64,000 nt of DNA from Tessaracoccus sp. MC1865 (GTDB lineage: Bacteria; Actinomycetota; Actinomycetes; Propionibacteriales; Propionibacteriaceae), in contig NZ_CP072596.1 of the NCBI RefSeq assembly GCF_017815535.1, positions 558,001 through 622,000 on the forward strand. The letters run 5' to 3'. The notes under the pieces were generated by a model, which did no database searches, was not told the DNA's origin, and saw only the letters and a list, made by a program, of their open reading frames with translations. The position numbers were made by a program, and so were the translations under genes. Positions 39,073 to 50,800 of the stretch are shown in pieces (position 1 is the first letter of the stretch; the number at the start of each line of letters is the position of its first letter).

Positions 39073-39086
39073 CCTAAGTATTTAGG
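39073..39086. promoter_or_regulatory. Operator-like palindrome before ugpC
   Basis: CCTAA (39073-39077), a 4-nt spacer GTAT, then TTAGG (39082-39086), about 58 nt upstream of the ATG and just downstream of a putative promoter, a place suited to repressor road-block. Confidence 0.4.
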
Positions 39087-39100
39087 TTTTCCTGAGCCGG

Positions 39101-39128
39101 ACTTTACACCTTCCGGACTGATCGCCAA
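39101..39128 (-). promoter_or_regulatory. Putative housekeeping promoter of ugpC
   Basis: On the minus strand TTGGCG (39123-39128) and TAAAGT (39101-39106) are separated by 16 bp, giving a start site near 39094. Confidence 0.5.
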
Positions 39129-39231
39129 CAGCGGGGTTCGCTTGTTGGTCGTAACAAACTGGTCACGATCAGCGGCTGGATCGATCAAACACAGCGGCGT
39201 CCACGGCGGGGCACGGTGGGGGCGTTTCACG

Positions 39232-39237
39232 TAGGCT
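39232..39237 (+). promoter_or_regulatory. TAGGCT -10 element for leaderless DedA mRNA
   Basis: TAGGCT ends 7 nt before the GTG at 39245. No ribosome site is visible, so a leaderless transcript is likely. Confidence 0.5.
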
Positions 39238-39244
39238 TCACCCC

Positions 39245-39982
39245 GTGATCGACGAGCCGAAGTCCTCGGAAGAGCCCCGAACCGAGCAGTGGTGGCAGGA
39301 CCAGGGCATGCCATGGCGCAAGGAGCCGGGGCGGGCCGACTACTGGTGCCTGGGCTGGTTCGGCTTCATCGGTCTGTTCTCGCTCGTCCTGCTGCCAACC
39401 AGGGCGTGGCTGATCACCGCCGCACCGGACTGGCTGGCCATGCTGACCGGCGGTCGGACCGCCGTCGCAGTCAGCGGTGCCTTGGGCTCGCAGGGCGACA
39501 TGCCGCACTGGCCCGTCGTGCTCCTGGTCGCCTCGATCTTCAGCCTCAAATTCGACTGGGTCTACTGGTGGGCGGGCAAGCTCTGGGGCCGGGGCATCAT
39601 CGAGGTGTGGGCCGGTCAGTCCAAGCGCGCCCAGAGGAACTACGCGCGGGCTGAGCGATGGGCGGAGAAGTTGGGCCCCCTCGGTTTCCTGGTGGCCTAT
39701 TTCCCGATCCCCCTGCCACTGATGCAGGTGGTGTTCGTCCTGTCCGGCGCCACCAACATGAGCCTGCGGCGGTTCCTCGTCTACGACTACATCGCCTCCA
39801 CGCTGTGGCTGGTCCTGTACTTCTGGCTGGGGTGGCGCTTCGGCGCTCCCATCGTCGACGTCCTGGAGCTCTACGCCCGGATAGGGATGTGGGTGGCGCT
39901 CGGGCTCATCGTCTTTGTGATTTTCACGAGTGTGCTCGCCCAGCGGCGTCGTGCCAAGCCCAATTCGGGTGAAGGCGCTTGA
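39245..39982 (+). CDS. DedA-family membrane protein
   Basis: Membrane protein of 245 aa. Several spans (GWFGFIGLFSLVLLPTRAWL, WPVVLLVASIFSLKFDWVYWW, FLVAYFPIPLPLMQVVFVLSGATNMSLRRFLVYDYIASTLWLVLYFWLGW, MWVALGLIVFVIFTSVLA) match the VTT/DedA fold. AYFPIPLPLMQVVFVLSGATNMSLRRFLVYD corresponds to the conserved re-entrant Arg/Pro motif. DedA proteins recycle undecaprenyl phosphate or phospholipids. GTG start. The N-terminal 30 residues are soluble and acidic. Confidence 0.82.
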   Translation: MIDEPKSSEEPRTEQWWQDQGMPWRKEPGRADYWCLGWFGFIGLFSLVLLPTRAWLITAAPDWLAMLTGGRTAVAVSGALGSQGDMPHWPVVLLVASIFSLKFDWVYWWAGKLWGRGIIEVWAGQSKRAQRNYARAERWAEKLGPLGFLVAYFPIPLPLMQVVFVLSGATNMSLRRFLVYDYIASTLWLVLYFWLGWRFGAPIVDVLELYARIGMWVALGLIVFVIFTSVLAQRRRAKPNSGEGA

Positions 39983-40045
39983 GAACCGGCTAAGGAGTGG
40001 AACCCGGGCACTGTGATGCCCCGCTCGGCTGATTGAGATCCCTGG

Positions 40046-40073
40046 AAGGGGCCGACCCCACGGTCGGCCCCTT
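40046..40073. terminator. Terminator between DedA and convergent methyltransferase genes
   Basis: Perfect 12-bp stem (40046-40057 with 40062-40073) and CCAC loop, followed by TT. It sits 64 nt after the DedA stop and 3 nt beyond the methyltransferase stop. Confidence 0.9.
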
Positions 40074-40075
40074 TC

Positions 40076-40684
40076 TCACGCCTTGCCGCAGATGGCGACG
40101 ATGAACGTGGAGTCCTCCGTGAAGGGGCGGAGGTCCCACGTCGAGAGCGGGATCTGGAGTTCGAGCCCGGCCTGCGCGCAGTCGGCGAGGAAGTCGCGGA
40201 AGTCGTAGCCGCGGCCGGCGCCGAAGCCGATGACGGCGCGTCCATCTTCTGCCAGGTGGGTCGCGAAGCGGTGCAGCACGTCAACCCGGGTGGAGGGGGC
40301 CAGGAAGCCCATCACGTTGCCGGCCGAGACGATCACGTCGAAGTTGGCTTCGATGCCCTGCGCCGGGAGGTCCATCTCCGCCAGGTCCCCGACGACCCAC
40401 GTCGGGCCGGGGTGGTCCTGCCCGGCGGCCTCGATCAGTGCCGGGTCGACGTCGATCCCTACGACGGTGTGGCCGAGCTCGTGAAGCCTGCCGCCCACCC
40501 GGCCGGGGCCGCAGCCCGCGTCGAGGATGCGGGAGCCTCGCTGCGCCATGGCGTCGACGGTGCGGGCCTCGCCGTCGAGGTCGTTGCCCTGCGCCGCCAT
40601 GGTCCGGAAGCGCTGGATGTAACGGCGGGAGTGATCGGGATCCGCTTGGATCATGCGGGTCCACTTGCTGGGCTCAGGGGTCAT
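40076..40684 (-). CDS. Class I SAM-dependent methyltransferase
   Basis: Methyltransferase of 202 aa. Motif I ILDAGCGPGRVGGRL, then VVGIDVDPALIEAA, WVVGDLAEMD and FDVIVSAGNVMGFL (motif IV/V). Of the Methyltransf_25/11 type; substrate unknown. ATG 40684 (MTPEPSKW); the next in-frame Met (MIQADPDHS) is a possible alternative. tRNA-Thr lies 18 nt upstream on the same strand, so the two may share a transcript. Confidence 0.87.
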   Translation of the reverse strand: MTPEPSKWTRMIQADPDHSRRYIQRFRTMAAQGNDLDGEARTVDAMAQRGSRILDAGCGPGRVGGRLHELGHTVVGIDVDPALIEAAGQDHPGPTWVVGDLAEMDLPAQGIEANFDVIVSAGNVMGFLAPSTRVDVLHRFATHLAEDGRAVIGFGAGRGYDFRDFLADCAQAGLELQIPLSTWDLRPFTEDSTFIVAICGKA

Positions 40685-40701
40685 GCGCGCAATTGAATCA
40701 G

Positions 40702-40774
40702 AGCCTCCTGAGGGAGTCGAACCCTCGACCACTCGCTTACAAGGCGAGCGCTCTGGCCGCTGAGCTAAGGAGGC
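40702..40774 (-). tRNA. tRNA-Thr, anticodon TGT
   Basis: A cloverleaf can be folded on the minus strand: acceptor GCCTCCT/AGGAGGC, D-arm with AGCTCAGCGGCCAGAGC, anticodon stem CTCGC/GCGAG with loop CTTGTAA (anticodon TGT, reading ACA), and T-arm GAGGG/TTCGACT/CCCTC. Discriminator T; CCA is not encoded. Confidence 0.95.
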
Positions 40775-40814
40775 GTGGGCCCTATTGTGCCAAGCCGGGG
40801 CGCGGAATTCCGAA

Positions 40815-41993
40815 TCAGGCGCCCGATGCGGCCACGAACATCTGGCCCTCACCGTGCACCGTGACGTCCTCGTCTGCGGCGAGGAAGGCGCTGTCGCCCG
40901 ATTCCAGGTGCATGTCGCCATCGTCGCCCTGGAGCACGAACCGGCCCGCCGTGACCAGCGCGATGCGACCGCAGTCTGAGCGCGGTACCGGGAGGTGGGA
41001 ACCGTCGACGGGGGACACCAGCCACAGCTCGAACTCCGGGAACGACGTGGGGTAGACGTAGACGCCGTCCGCGCCCTCGGCGACGAGGACGGTGGGCTGC
41101 AGGGGCTCGAAGCGGACCACCTGCAGCAGGCCGTCCACGTCGATGTGCTTCTGGGTGAGGCCGCCGCGCATCACGTTGTCCGAACTGGCCATGATCTCCA
41201 CGCCCACGCCGCGGAGGTAGGCGTGCATGATGCCGGGCTCCAGCGCCACGGCCTCGCCGGGTTGCAGTGTGAAGCGGTTCATCAGGAGCGCGGCGAGGAT
41301 GCCGGGGTCACCGGGGAAGTGCTCGTCGAGTTCGACGGCGGTGCGGGCGAACTCGCCCAGCGCGCCCGGGGCCTCGAGGAGGTTCACGGCTGCCGCGAGC
41401 ACCACATCGACCAGGTGCCGCCGCTCGTCGAGCGAGAGGACGTCCAGGAAGACCTCCTGCAGGGCAGGGGCGGCGGCGCGGTCGCGCAGCGGGCCGATGA
41501 CGGAGGCCAGTTCGTCGGCGACACCGAGGGCCTCGAACAGGCCGGCCGTCTCCAGCGGGTCGCGGAAGCCGAGGAGGCCCTCGAACGGGGTGAGTGCGAC
41601 GATCGCCTCGGGCTTGGGCCAGTCGTCCTTGAAGGACCGGGTGGGCTCCGACGGGTGGAGTCCCAACAGCGATTCGCGGGCGTAGCCGACTTCGGCCTGC
41701 TGCCGCGAGGGATGCGCCTGCAGACTCAGCGGGGTGGAGGCGGCAAGGATCTTCATGAGATAGGGGAGCCTGTCGCCGAACTCGGCGCGGGCGGCGGCGC
41801 CCACCACCTCCGGGTTCTCCTGGACGTGGGTTGCCAACGCCATCCCGTCGTCGAGGAAGGCGTGGCCCCCCGGATGAGTGCCCAGCCAGTACTCGGCCCA
41901 TGGCCGGTCGTCGGGCTCGCGGCGGAGGATCCCCGGGATGGCCGTGTGGCTGCCCCAGGCGAAGTGCTGGACATGGCCGGTGAGTCGGCGCAT
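40815..41993 (-). CDS. manA: Mannose-6-phosphate isomerase, class I
   Basis: Zinc enzyme of 392 aa interconverting mannose-6-P and fructose-6-P. MRRLTGHVQHFAWGSHTAIPGIL and WAEYWLGTHPGGHAFL form the N-terminal cupin. PLSLQAHPSRQQAEVGYARE supplies the zinc ligands Q and H. TPFEGLLGFRDP, EPGIMHAYLRGVGVEIMASSDNVMRGGLTQKHID completes the active site (second His, Arg). ATG 41993. It feeds mannose into glycolysis or supplies GDP-mannose synthesis. Confidence 0.94.
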   Translation of the reverse strand: MRRLTGHVQHFAWGSHTAIPGILRREPDDRPWAEYWLGTHPGGHAFLDDGMALATHVQENPEVVGAAARAEFGDRLPYLMKILAASTPLSLQAHPSRQQAEVGYARESLLGLHPSEPTRSFKDDWPKPEAIVALTPFEGLLGFRDPLETAGLFEALGVADELASVIGPLRDRAAAPALQEVFLDVLSLDERRHLVDVVLAAAVNLLEAPGALGEFARTAVELDEHFPGDPGILAALLMNRFTLQPGEAVALEPGIMHAYLRGVGVEIMASSDNVMRGGLTQKHIDVDGLLQVVRFEPLQPTVLVAEGADGVYVYPTSFPEFELWLVSPVDGSHLPVPRSDCGRIALVTAGRFVLQGDDGDMHLESGDSAFLAADEDVTVHGEGQMFVAASGA

Positions 41994-42096
41994 CGGGGAT
42001 CGGCTCCTAGGGACGTGGTGTGCGGGCAGAGGCGACTCTACCTTCGGACTGGGACCAGTGTTGCCGCAGTTGAATGACACAGGTGTCGTTTGCAGC

Positions 42097-42102
42097 TAAA
42101 CT
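42097..42102 (+). promoter_or_regulatory. TAAACT -10 element for leaderless DUF3263 mRNA
   Basis: TAAACT ends 7 nt before the ATG at 42110. A GACAC-AG-GTGTC palindrome (42076-42087) lies 9 nt further upstream and could be an operator. Confidence 0.5.
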
Positions 42103-42109
42103 GACCGTC

Positions 42110-42382
42110 ATGTCTGAGGCCCTCATGCACACGCCGGTCGACCTGACCGAACGCGAAGCCGCCATCCTCGACTTTGAGGACAGCTGGTTCACGTCCGCGG
42201 TGCCGAAGGAACAGGCGATCATGGAGAGCTTCTCCCTGTCGTCGGCCCGCTACTACCAGCAACTCAACGCCCTGATCGACACCCCGCGCGCGCTGGCCTA
42301 CCGGCCGCTGCTCGTGAAGCGTCTGCGCCGCATGCGGAGCCAGCGTCAGGCTGCGCGCTCGGCGCGCCGCCTCCACGCCTGA
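42110..42382 (+). CDS. DUF3263 protein
   Basis: Small helical protein of 90 aa: LTEREAAILDFEDSWFTSAVPKEQAIMESFSLSSARYYQQLNALIDTPRALAYRPLLVKRLRRMRSQRQ matches the actinobacterial DUF3263 family, a helix-turn-helix-like domain probably binding nucleic acid. The basic tail is typical. ATG 42110 is preceded by a TAAACT hexamer, not by a ribosome site. Confidence 0.88.
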   Translation: MSEALMHTPVDLTEREAAILDFEDSWFTSAVPKEQAIMESFSLSSARYYQQLNALIDTPRALAYRPLLVKRLRRMRSQRQAARSARRLHA

Positions 42383-42386
42383 TCCG

Positions 42387-42839
42387 TCACCTACGGAACC
42401 TCAGCGCCGCCAGGCCCTCACGCAGCGGGCGTTTTGTGCCCACGCGGTAGCCGCCCTTGAGCAGGTCCGCCTGTACCTCGAAGTGATTGGCCGTGGCCCT
42501 GTCCCCGGAGCGGAGCATGGACCAGGCCACCGCAATCACGTAGAGCGGGATGAACGGCAACCCCAGGCAGTAGGCGTACTGCCACGCATGCGCCTCCTCA
42601 TGGGCGAGCAGGTCAGGGATCCGCCCCTCGACCTCGCCCACCGTCCTGCCGGGAACCAGCACGACGTCGCCCACCGTCATCGCGCTGGCGTTGACCAGCG
42701 GCAGCTTCACCTGCTCGAACACGATCAGGTGGCCCTGACGGCGGGGCCGGCCACGGCCGGCAAGGCCCAGGACCAGCCCCAGTGGGGTGGACAGATTGAG
42801 CGCGTTGGCGACGTTCCTGAGGGTCCGCGGCGTGTCCAT
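42387..42839 (-). CDS. Small HExxH protein, putative metallopeptidase
   Basis: Protein of 150 aa. LLAHEEAHAWQYAYCLGLPFIPLYVIAVAW carries an HEEAH zinc-protease motif followed by a hydrophobic segment that could be a membrane span. The N-terminal region (GDVVLVPGRTVGEVEGRIPD) resembles the DUF4157-like fold that presents this motif. No signal peptide. A perfect 8-bp inverted repeat (42841-42858) lies one base upstream of the start. It is convergent with the DUF3263 gene, and groEL lies behind it divergently. Confidence 0.72.
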   Translation of the reverse strand: MDTPRTLRNVANALNLSTPLGLVLGLAGRGRPRRQGHLIVFEQVKLPLVNASAMTVGDVVLVPGRTVGEVEGRIPDLLAHEEAHAWQYAYCLGLPFIPLYVIAVAWSMLRSGDRATANHFEVQADLLKGGYRVGTKRPLREGLAALRFRR

Positions 42840-42840
42840 G

Positions 42841-42858
42841 GGCTCACTCTAGTGAGCC
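42841..42858. promoter_or_regulatory. Inverted repeat touching the HExxH gene start
   Basis: GGCTCACT (42841-42848) and AGTGAGCC (42851-42858) separated by CT. An operator-like palindrome in the 5' region of the minus-strand gene. Confidence 0.4.
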
Positions 42859-42872
42859 GATGCCCCAGAAGC

Positions 42873-42933
42873 TTTGCACTCCCTTGGGGAGAGTGCTAAT
42901 AATGGGGTTAGCACTCTCACGTTTGAGTGCTAC
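42873..42933. promoter_or_regulatory. groEL promoter with two CIRCE (HrcA) operators
   Basis: CIRCE 1: TTTGCACTC (42873-42881), 9-nt spacer, GAGTGCTAA (42891-42899). CIRCE 2: TTAGCACTC (42908-42916), 8-nt spacer, GAGTGCTAC (42925-42933). A promoter is embedded: -35 TTGCAC (42874-42879), 17-bp spacer, -10 TAATAA (42897-42902). CIRCE 1 covers the promoter and CIRCE 2 the start-site region, so HrcA would block it fully. Confidence 0.9.
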
Positions 42934-42998
42934 CGAATTGCGGTGAGGCCCGGAAGGGCCGTCCGTCGCGGGCACCAGCAGTTCAACCTGACATCTGA

Positions 42999-44672
<1,674 letters not shown>

Positions 44673-44687
44673 TCGCCTGAGACCCAG

Positions 44688-44717
44688 AGGGCGGCCCCAC
44701 TTCGGTGGGGCCGCCCT
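44688..44717 (+). terminator. groEL terminator
   Basis: Perfect 13-bp stem (44688-44700 with 44705-44717), TTCG loop, followed by TCT. Confidence 0.93.
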
Positions 44718-44850
44718 TCTGCGTTCCCGGGGACTGGTCAGGGGCTGTGGGGGAGGGATTTCCCAACCCTAGGGGTATTGATCTGCCTCGAGACTAATGC
44801 CATGATGGGCGGACTTGAACGATCAAACGTGCAATGACGAAGGAGTCACG

Positions 44851-47800
44851 ATGTCGCGTTCAGCGTCTTCCCGATTGCTCTCGGGTTTCGCTCTCACAGC
44901 CCTGGTCTGCACATCAGGCGTTGTCACAGCAATTTCGCCGCCCGCCCCTGCGGCCGCCGCCACGACAGCCGTGACACTGGTGGGCGATCTCCAGTCAGAA
45001 CTCGGGTGCGCGGGCGACTGGGACCCAGGTTGTGCCGTCACCGGCCTCACCGATGCCGACGGCGACGGCCTCTGGACGGGTGATTTCACTGTCCCCGCAG
45101 GCAACTACGAATTCAAGATCGCGATCAACAACGCGTGGGATGAGGCCTACGGCCTCGACGGGGGCAACTACCCCCTGCGCCTCGCTGCGGACACGGCGGT
45201 CACGGTGAGCTTCGAGGACGGCTCCAACAAGGTCTCCCTCGGCATCGCCGACCTGCCGGACGGCTACCAGGAGTCCGACGCGGCGCTCGTCGCTGCGCCT
45301 TTCCGTGACCCGGGCGCCGGCAACAACTTCTACTTCGTCATGACGGACCGTTTCGAGAACGGCGACACCGGCAACGACGCCTGCATCGCCACCGGGCCCG
45401 CCGCCGACGGCGTGCTCCCCGTCGACTGCAGCGGCACCGACCGCCTGGTGACCGGCTTCGACCCCACCGACAAGGCGTTCTTCAACGGCGGCGACATCCA
45501 GGGCCTCCGCGACAGGCTGGATTACATCGACGGCCTCGGGATGAGCGCCATCTGGCTCACGCCGTCGTTCGTGAACCGTCCGGTGCAGGGCGTCGGCGCT
45601 GACGCGTCGGCCGGCTACCACGGGTACTGGATCACCGACTTCACGCAGATCGACCCGCACTTCGGCACCAACGCCGAACTGGACGCCTTCATCGACGAAG
45701 CGCACGCCCGGGGCATCAAGGTGTACTTCGACATCATCGCCAACCACACCGCCGACGTGATCCACTACGCCGGCCACGAGGGCACCAACCCGCCCTACGT
45801 CACCAAGGCGGCCAGCCCGTACAAGGACATCAACGGGGCGGAGTTCGACCCCGCCGCCTACGCACCGGGCACCGCGGCCATGCCGCTGATGCACCCCGAC
45901 GAGCGCTCGTTCCCCTACGACCCGGAGATCCCGGCGGGCATGGAGGACGCGAAGTTCCCGGCGTGGCTCAATGACCCGACGCTTTACCACAACCGCGGTT
46001 TCGACCCCGCCTGGCCGGCCGGTGAACCTGCCCGCTACATGGACTTCGGCGACCTCGACGACCTCATGACCGAGAACCAGATCGTCGTCGACGGCATGAC
46101 CGCCATCTACAAGGCCTGGACCGACCTCGGCATCGACGGCTTCCGCATCGACACCGCCAAGCACGTCGACTTCGTCTTCTGGCAGGAGTTCACCAAGTCC
46201 ATCCAGGACCATGCCAAGGACGACTTCTTCATGTTCGGCGAGGTCTACGACGCCGACGCGCGCCTGCTGTCGCCGTACGTCCGCAACTCCGACATGAACT
46301 CCGTGCTGGACTTCGCCTACCAGTCCAGCGCCCTGGGCTACGCCAAGGGATTCACGGCGCAGGGCCTGTCCGGCCTCTTCTCGGCCGACGACTACTACAC
46401 GACCGCGACCTCGTCGTCGTCCAGCCTCCCCACCTTCCTCGGCAACCACGACATGGGCCGCGTCGGCTTCCTCCTGGGTGACTCCGCGGACCGGCAGCAG
46501 AGATCCGAACTGGCGCACGAACTGATGTTCCTGACGCGCGGCCAGCCGGTGGTCTACTACGGCGACGAGCAGGGCTTCGTGGGCGACGGCGGAGACAAGG
46601 ACGCCCGCGAGTCGATGTTCGCCTCGCAGGTGCCCAGCTACCTCGACAACTCCCTGATCGACGGTTCGTCCGCCGGCAGTGGGGCCCATTTCGGTACCGA
46701 CGGAGTGCTCTACGACGACATCGCGGGTTTGGCCGCACTGCGCCTCGCGCACCCGGCGCTCTCCACCGGTGCGCAGACGGAGCTCTACGCCGAATCCGGC
46801 GCCGGCGTCTACGCCGCCGCCCGCGTCGACCGCACCGAGAAGGTCGAGTACCTTGTGGCCGTCAACAACGCCACGACGCCCCAGACCGTCGACTTCGCCA
46901 CCCTGACGCCCGGCGCCACCTACGCGCCGCTCTACGGCGCCACCACGGGCGTGACCAACGTCGACGGCTCGGTCACCCTGACCGTTCCAGCGCTGAGCGC
47001 CGTCGTCTACAAGGCCGGTGCCCCGGTCGCGCCCGCTGGCGACGCCCAGCAGATCGCCGTCACCTCCGGCGCTCCCACCGACGGCCTGGTGCCGCTCATG
47101 GCAGACATCGCCGACGACCGCTGGGCGGAGACCTCCTTCGCCTACCGCGTGGCCGGCTCCAGCAGCTACACCCCGCTCGGCACCGCTGAGACCGACCAGC
47201 CGCGCGTCTTCGGCGACTTCGGTGCGCATCTTCCCGGCACCGTCCTCGAGGTGCGGGCGGTGAGCACCGACGCCAGCGGCGCGCGGGTCGCCGCCTCGAC
47301 CACAGTCGTCGTCGGCACCGACCTGGGCGAGGCCGCCCCCGACGCCGGTGAGATCGACTGGTCCACCGCCGTCACCGTCCCCGGCAACCACAACGCTGCG
47401 ATGGGCTGCTCCGGAGATTGGAAGCCCGACTGCGCAGAGGCGCTGCTCACGCTGGATCCGGTGAGCGGGCTCTACACGGGCACGTTCTCGCTGCCGGCCG
47501 GCAGCTACGAGTACAAGGTCGCGGTGGGCGGCTCCTGGGACGTCAACTACGGCGTGGGCGGCGTGCCGGGCGGGGGTAACTCGCTGTACACGCTGACCGA
47601 AGCAACCGAGGTGACGTTCTTCTACGACCCCGTGACGCACCTGTTCTTCAACACCGCCCAGAGCCCCATCGTCACCCTCCCCGGCAGCTTCAACGCCGCA
47701 GCGGGGTGTCCGGGGGACTGGCAGCCTGAGTGCCTCGCGACGCTCATGTTCCCGACGGGAGACGGCAACTACACCTGGTCCACCACCTCCCTCCCGGCCG

Positions 47801-50800
47801 GCAGCTACGAGGTGAAGGTCGCCCACGGTCAGTCGTGGGACGAGAACTACGGGGTCGGCGGCGTTCCCAACGCCGGGAACTACTCCTTCACCACGGCGGC
47901 GAACAAGCTTGTGTCGTTCGCCTACAACATCGACAGCCACCTGCTCGAGATCACCGTCGAGGATCCGCCGCTGGCCGGCACCGATCAGCTGCTCGGCCAC
48001 TGGATCGACCAGCAGACCGTCGCCTGGCCGGCGACCGTCGCCGCTGGTGACCCGGCCACCCGCACCTGGGAACTCTGGACCGACGCGGACGGCGGGCTGG
48101 CGCTCGTCGACGGGGTCGTCACCAGCAGCACCGGGACGCCCGCGGTCAAGCTCGGCGACCTCACCAACGACGCTGCCGGCCTCACCGCGGCTCAACTCGA
48201 GGTCCGCGGCCACCTGCGCGGCTTCCTCGCGCTGAAGCTCGACGCCGACCGCGCCGCCGTCGAGGAAGCACTGAAGGGCGACCTCGCCGTCATCCAGCGC
48301 AACGCCGACGGGCTGCCCGAGGCATTCACCGGGCTGCAGATCCCGGGCGTGCTCGACGACCTGTACGCCTCCGACGCCCGCACCGGCGAACTCGGCGTGA
48401 CGTTCGCCGCAGGCGTGGCGTCGCTCAGCCTCTGGGCGCCGACGGCCACCGACGTCGACCTGCTCCTCTTCGCCGACTCCACCGGCTCCGGCGAACCCAC
48501 CCGCGTGCCGATGGCCGAGCAGGCCGACGGCACCTGGACGCTCACCGGGGAAGCAGGCTGGAAGAACCGTGCGTACCAGTTCGACGTGGGCGTCTTCGTC
48601 CCGTCACTGGACCGCATCGAGCGCAACGTGGTCACGGATCCGTACTCCATCGGCCTCACCCTCAACTCCACCCACTCGGTGCTCGTCGACCTCGACGACC
48701 CGGCCTGGGCGCCGGAGATCTGGACGGGCAACGAGGCGCCGGTGATCGACCAGTTCGTCGACCGCACGATCTACGAGCTGCACATCCGCGACTTCTCCAT
48801 CACGGACGAAACCGTCCCTGAGGAGCTGCGCGGCACCTACGAGGCGTTCGCGTTGGAGGACAGCGACGGCGTGGCCGCCCTCACCGAACTGGCCGAGGCC
48901 GGCATGAACACCGTCCACCTCCTGCCCAGCTTCGATATCGCCACCATCGAGGAGGACCGCACCCAGCAGGTCGAACCGGTCGTCCCCGACGCCGGCCCGG
49001 CCTCGACGGAGCAGCAGGCCGCCGTGACTTCCGTGGCAGACCAGGACGCGTTCAACTGGGGCTACGACCCGTTCCACTACTCGACGCCGGAGGGCTCCTA
49101 CGCCTCCGACGCGAACCAGATCGGCGGGAAGCGGACCTCCGCCTTCCGCGAGATGGTGGGTGGCCTGCACGGCATGGGCCTCCAGGTCGTGCTGGACGAG
49201 GTCTACAACCACACCGCGCAGTCTGGGCAGGCCGACAAGTCGGTGCTCGACCAGGTGGTGCCGGGGTACTACCACCGGCTCAGCCTGACGGGCAGCGTCG
49301 AAAAGTCCACCTGCTGCGAAAACGTGGCAACCGAACACGCCATGGCCGAGCAGTTGATGGTCGACTCCGTGGTCACGTGGGCCCGCGACTACCACGTCGA
49401 CGGTTTCCGCTTCGACCTCATGGGCCACCACTCCCGCGCCAACATGGAGGCCGTCCGCACCGCTCTCGATGAACTCACGGTCGAAACCGACGGTGTCGAC
49501 GGCAGCAGCATGTACCTCTACGGCGAAGGTTGGGACTTCGGCGAGGTGGCGGGCAACGCCCGCTTCCACCAGGCCACGCAGGGGCAGTTGGACGGCACCG
49601 GCATCGGGGCGTTCAACGACCGGCTGCGCGACGCCGTCCACGGTGGTGGGCCCTTCGACGAGAACAAGTCCGAGTTCCAAGGCTTCGGCACCGGCCTCCT
49701 CACCGACCCGAACGGTGTGAGCACCCGGAGCGCCGACGAGCAGCGGGCGGACCTGAGGCACCGCCAGGACCTCATCCGCCTCGGCATGGCCGGCAACCTG
49801 GCCGACTTCTCGTTCGAGACGTCTGCGGGCACCGTCCAGAAGGGCAGCGAACTGGACTACAACGGCCAGCCGGCCGGCTACGCCACGCAGCCGTCCGAGT
49901 CGGTCAACTACGTGGACGCCCACGACAACGAGACACTGTTCGACCTGGGCGTCTGGAAGCTGCCCACGGACTCGACGATGGACACGCGGGTGCGCATGAA
50001 TACGCTCTCGTTGGCCACCGTCGCGCTCGGCCAGTCCCCGTCGTTCTGGCATGCGGGCACAGACCTGTTGCGCTCGAAGTCCATGGACCGCGACTCCTAC
50101 AACTCCGGCGACCACTTCAATGCGCTCGACTGGTCCATGCAGTCGAACAACTTCGGCGTGGGCCTGCCTCCGGAGGAGAAGAACGGTGCGAAGTGGGACG
50201 CGATGCGGCCGCTCCTGGAGGACCCGGCGAACACGCCGTCCCCAGGCGACATCGCCACCTCGCGCGCCCGTGCGCTCGAGCTGCTGAAGTTGCGCTCCAC
50301 CTACCCGCTTCTCACGCTGGGCACGGCTGAGGACATCGCGCAGAAGGTCACGTTCCCCAACGCGGGCGCCGACCAGACGCCGGGCCTCATCCTGATGCGC
50401 ATCGACGACACCGTCGGCACGGACGTGGACGGTGCGGTCGACGGGCTCCTCGTGGCGTTCAACGCCACCCCGGAGGCACTCTCGGAACAGGTCGACGGCA
50501 TGGCCGGCGTGGAAATGGCGCTCTCGCCCGTCCTCACCGACGGACCTGACGCCGACGCCACGCTGGGCACCACCTCCTGGACCTCGTCCACCGGCACGCT
50601 GACGATCCCGGCCCGTTCGGTCGTCGTCCTCGTGCAGGACCAGGAGCAGGCACCCAGCACCCCGCCGACGAAGCCCACCCCGCCGGTGTCGGCGCCGCCC
50701 ACCACGAAGCCCCCGACGACGCCTCCCGGCCCGCCGGCCTTCGTGCGCAGCGCCCCGTACACCCTGCCGGGGCTGCACAAGGGCCTCAACGGGCGCGACT

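Noticed and set aside
42076..42087. GACAC-AG-GTGTC palindrome before DUF3263
   Set aside because: Only 5-bp arms; noted with the promoter but too short to claim as an operator by itself.
44995..48213. Long open frame of 1072 codons on the minus strand
   Set aside because: It lies opposite the amylase-pullulanase gene. The translation is Gly/Val/Arg/Asp-rich without domains, as expected opposite a high-GC gene.
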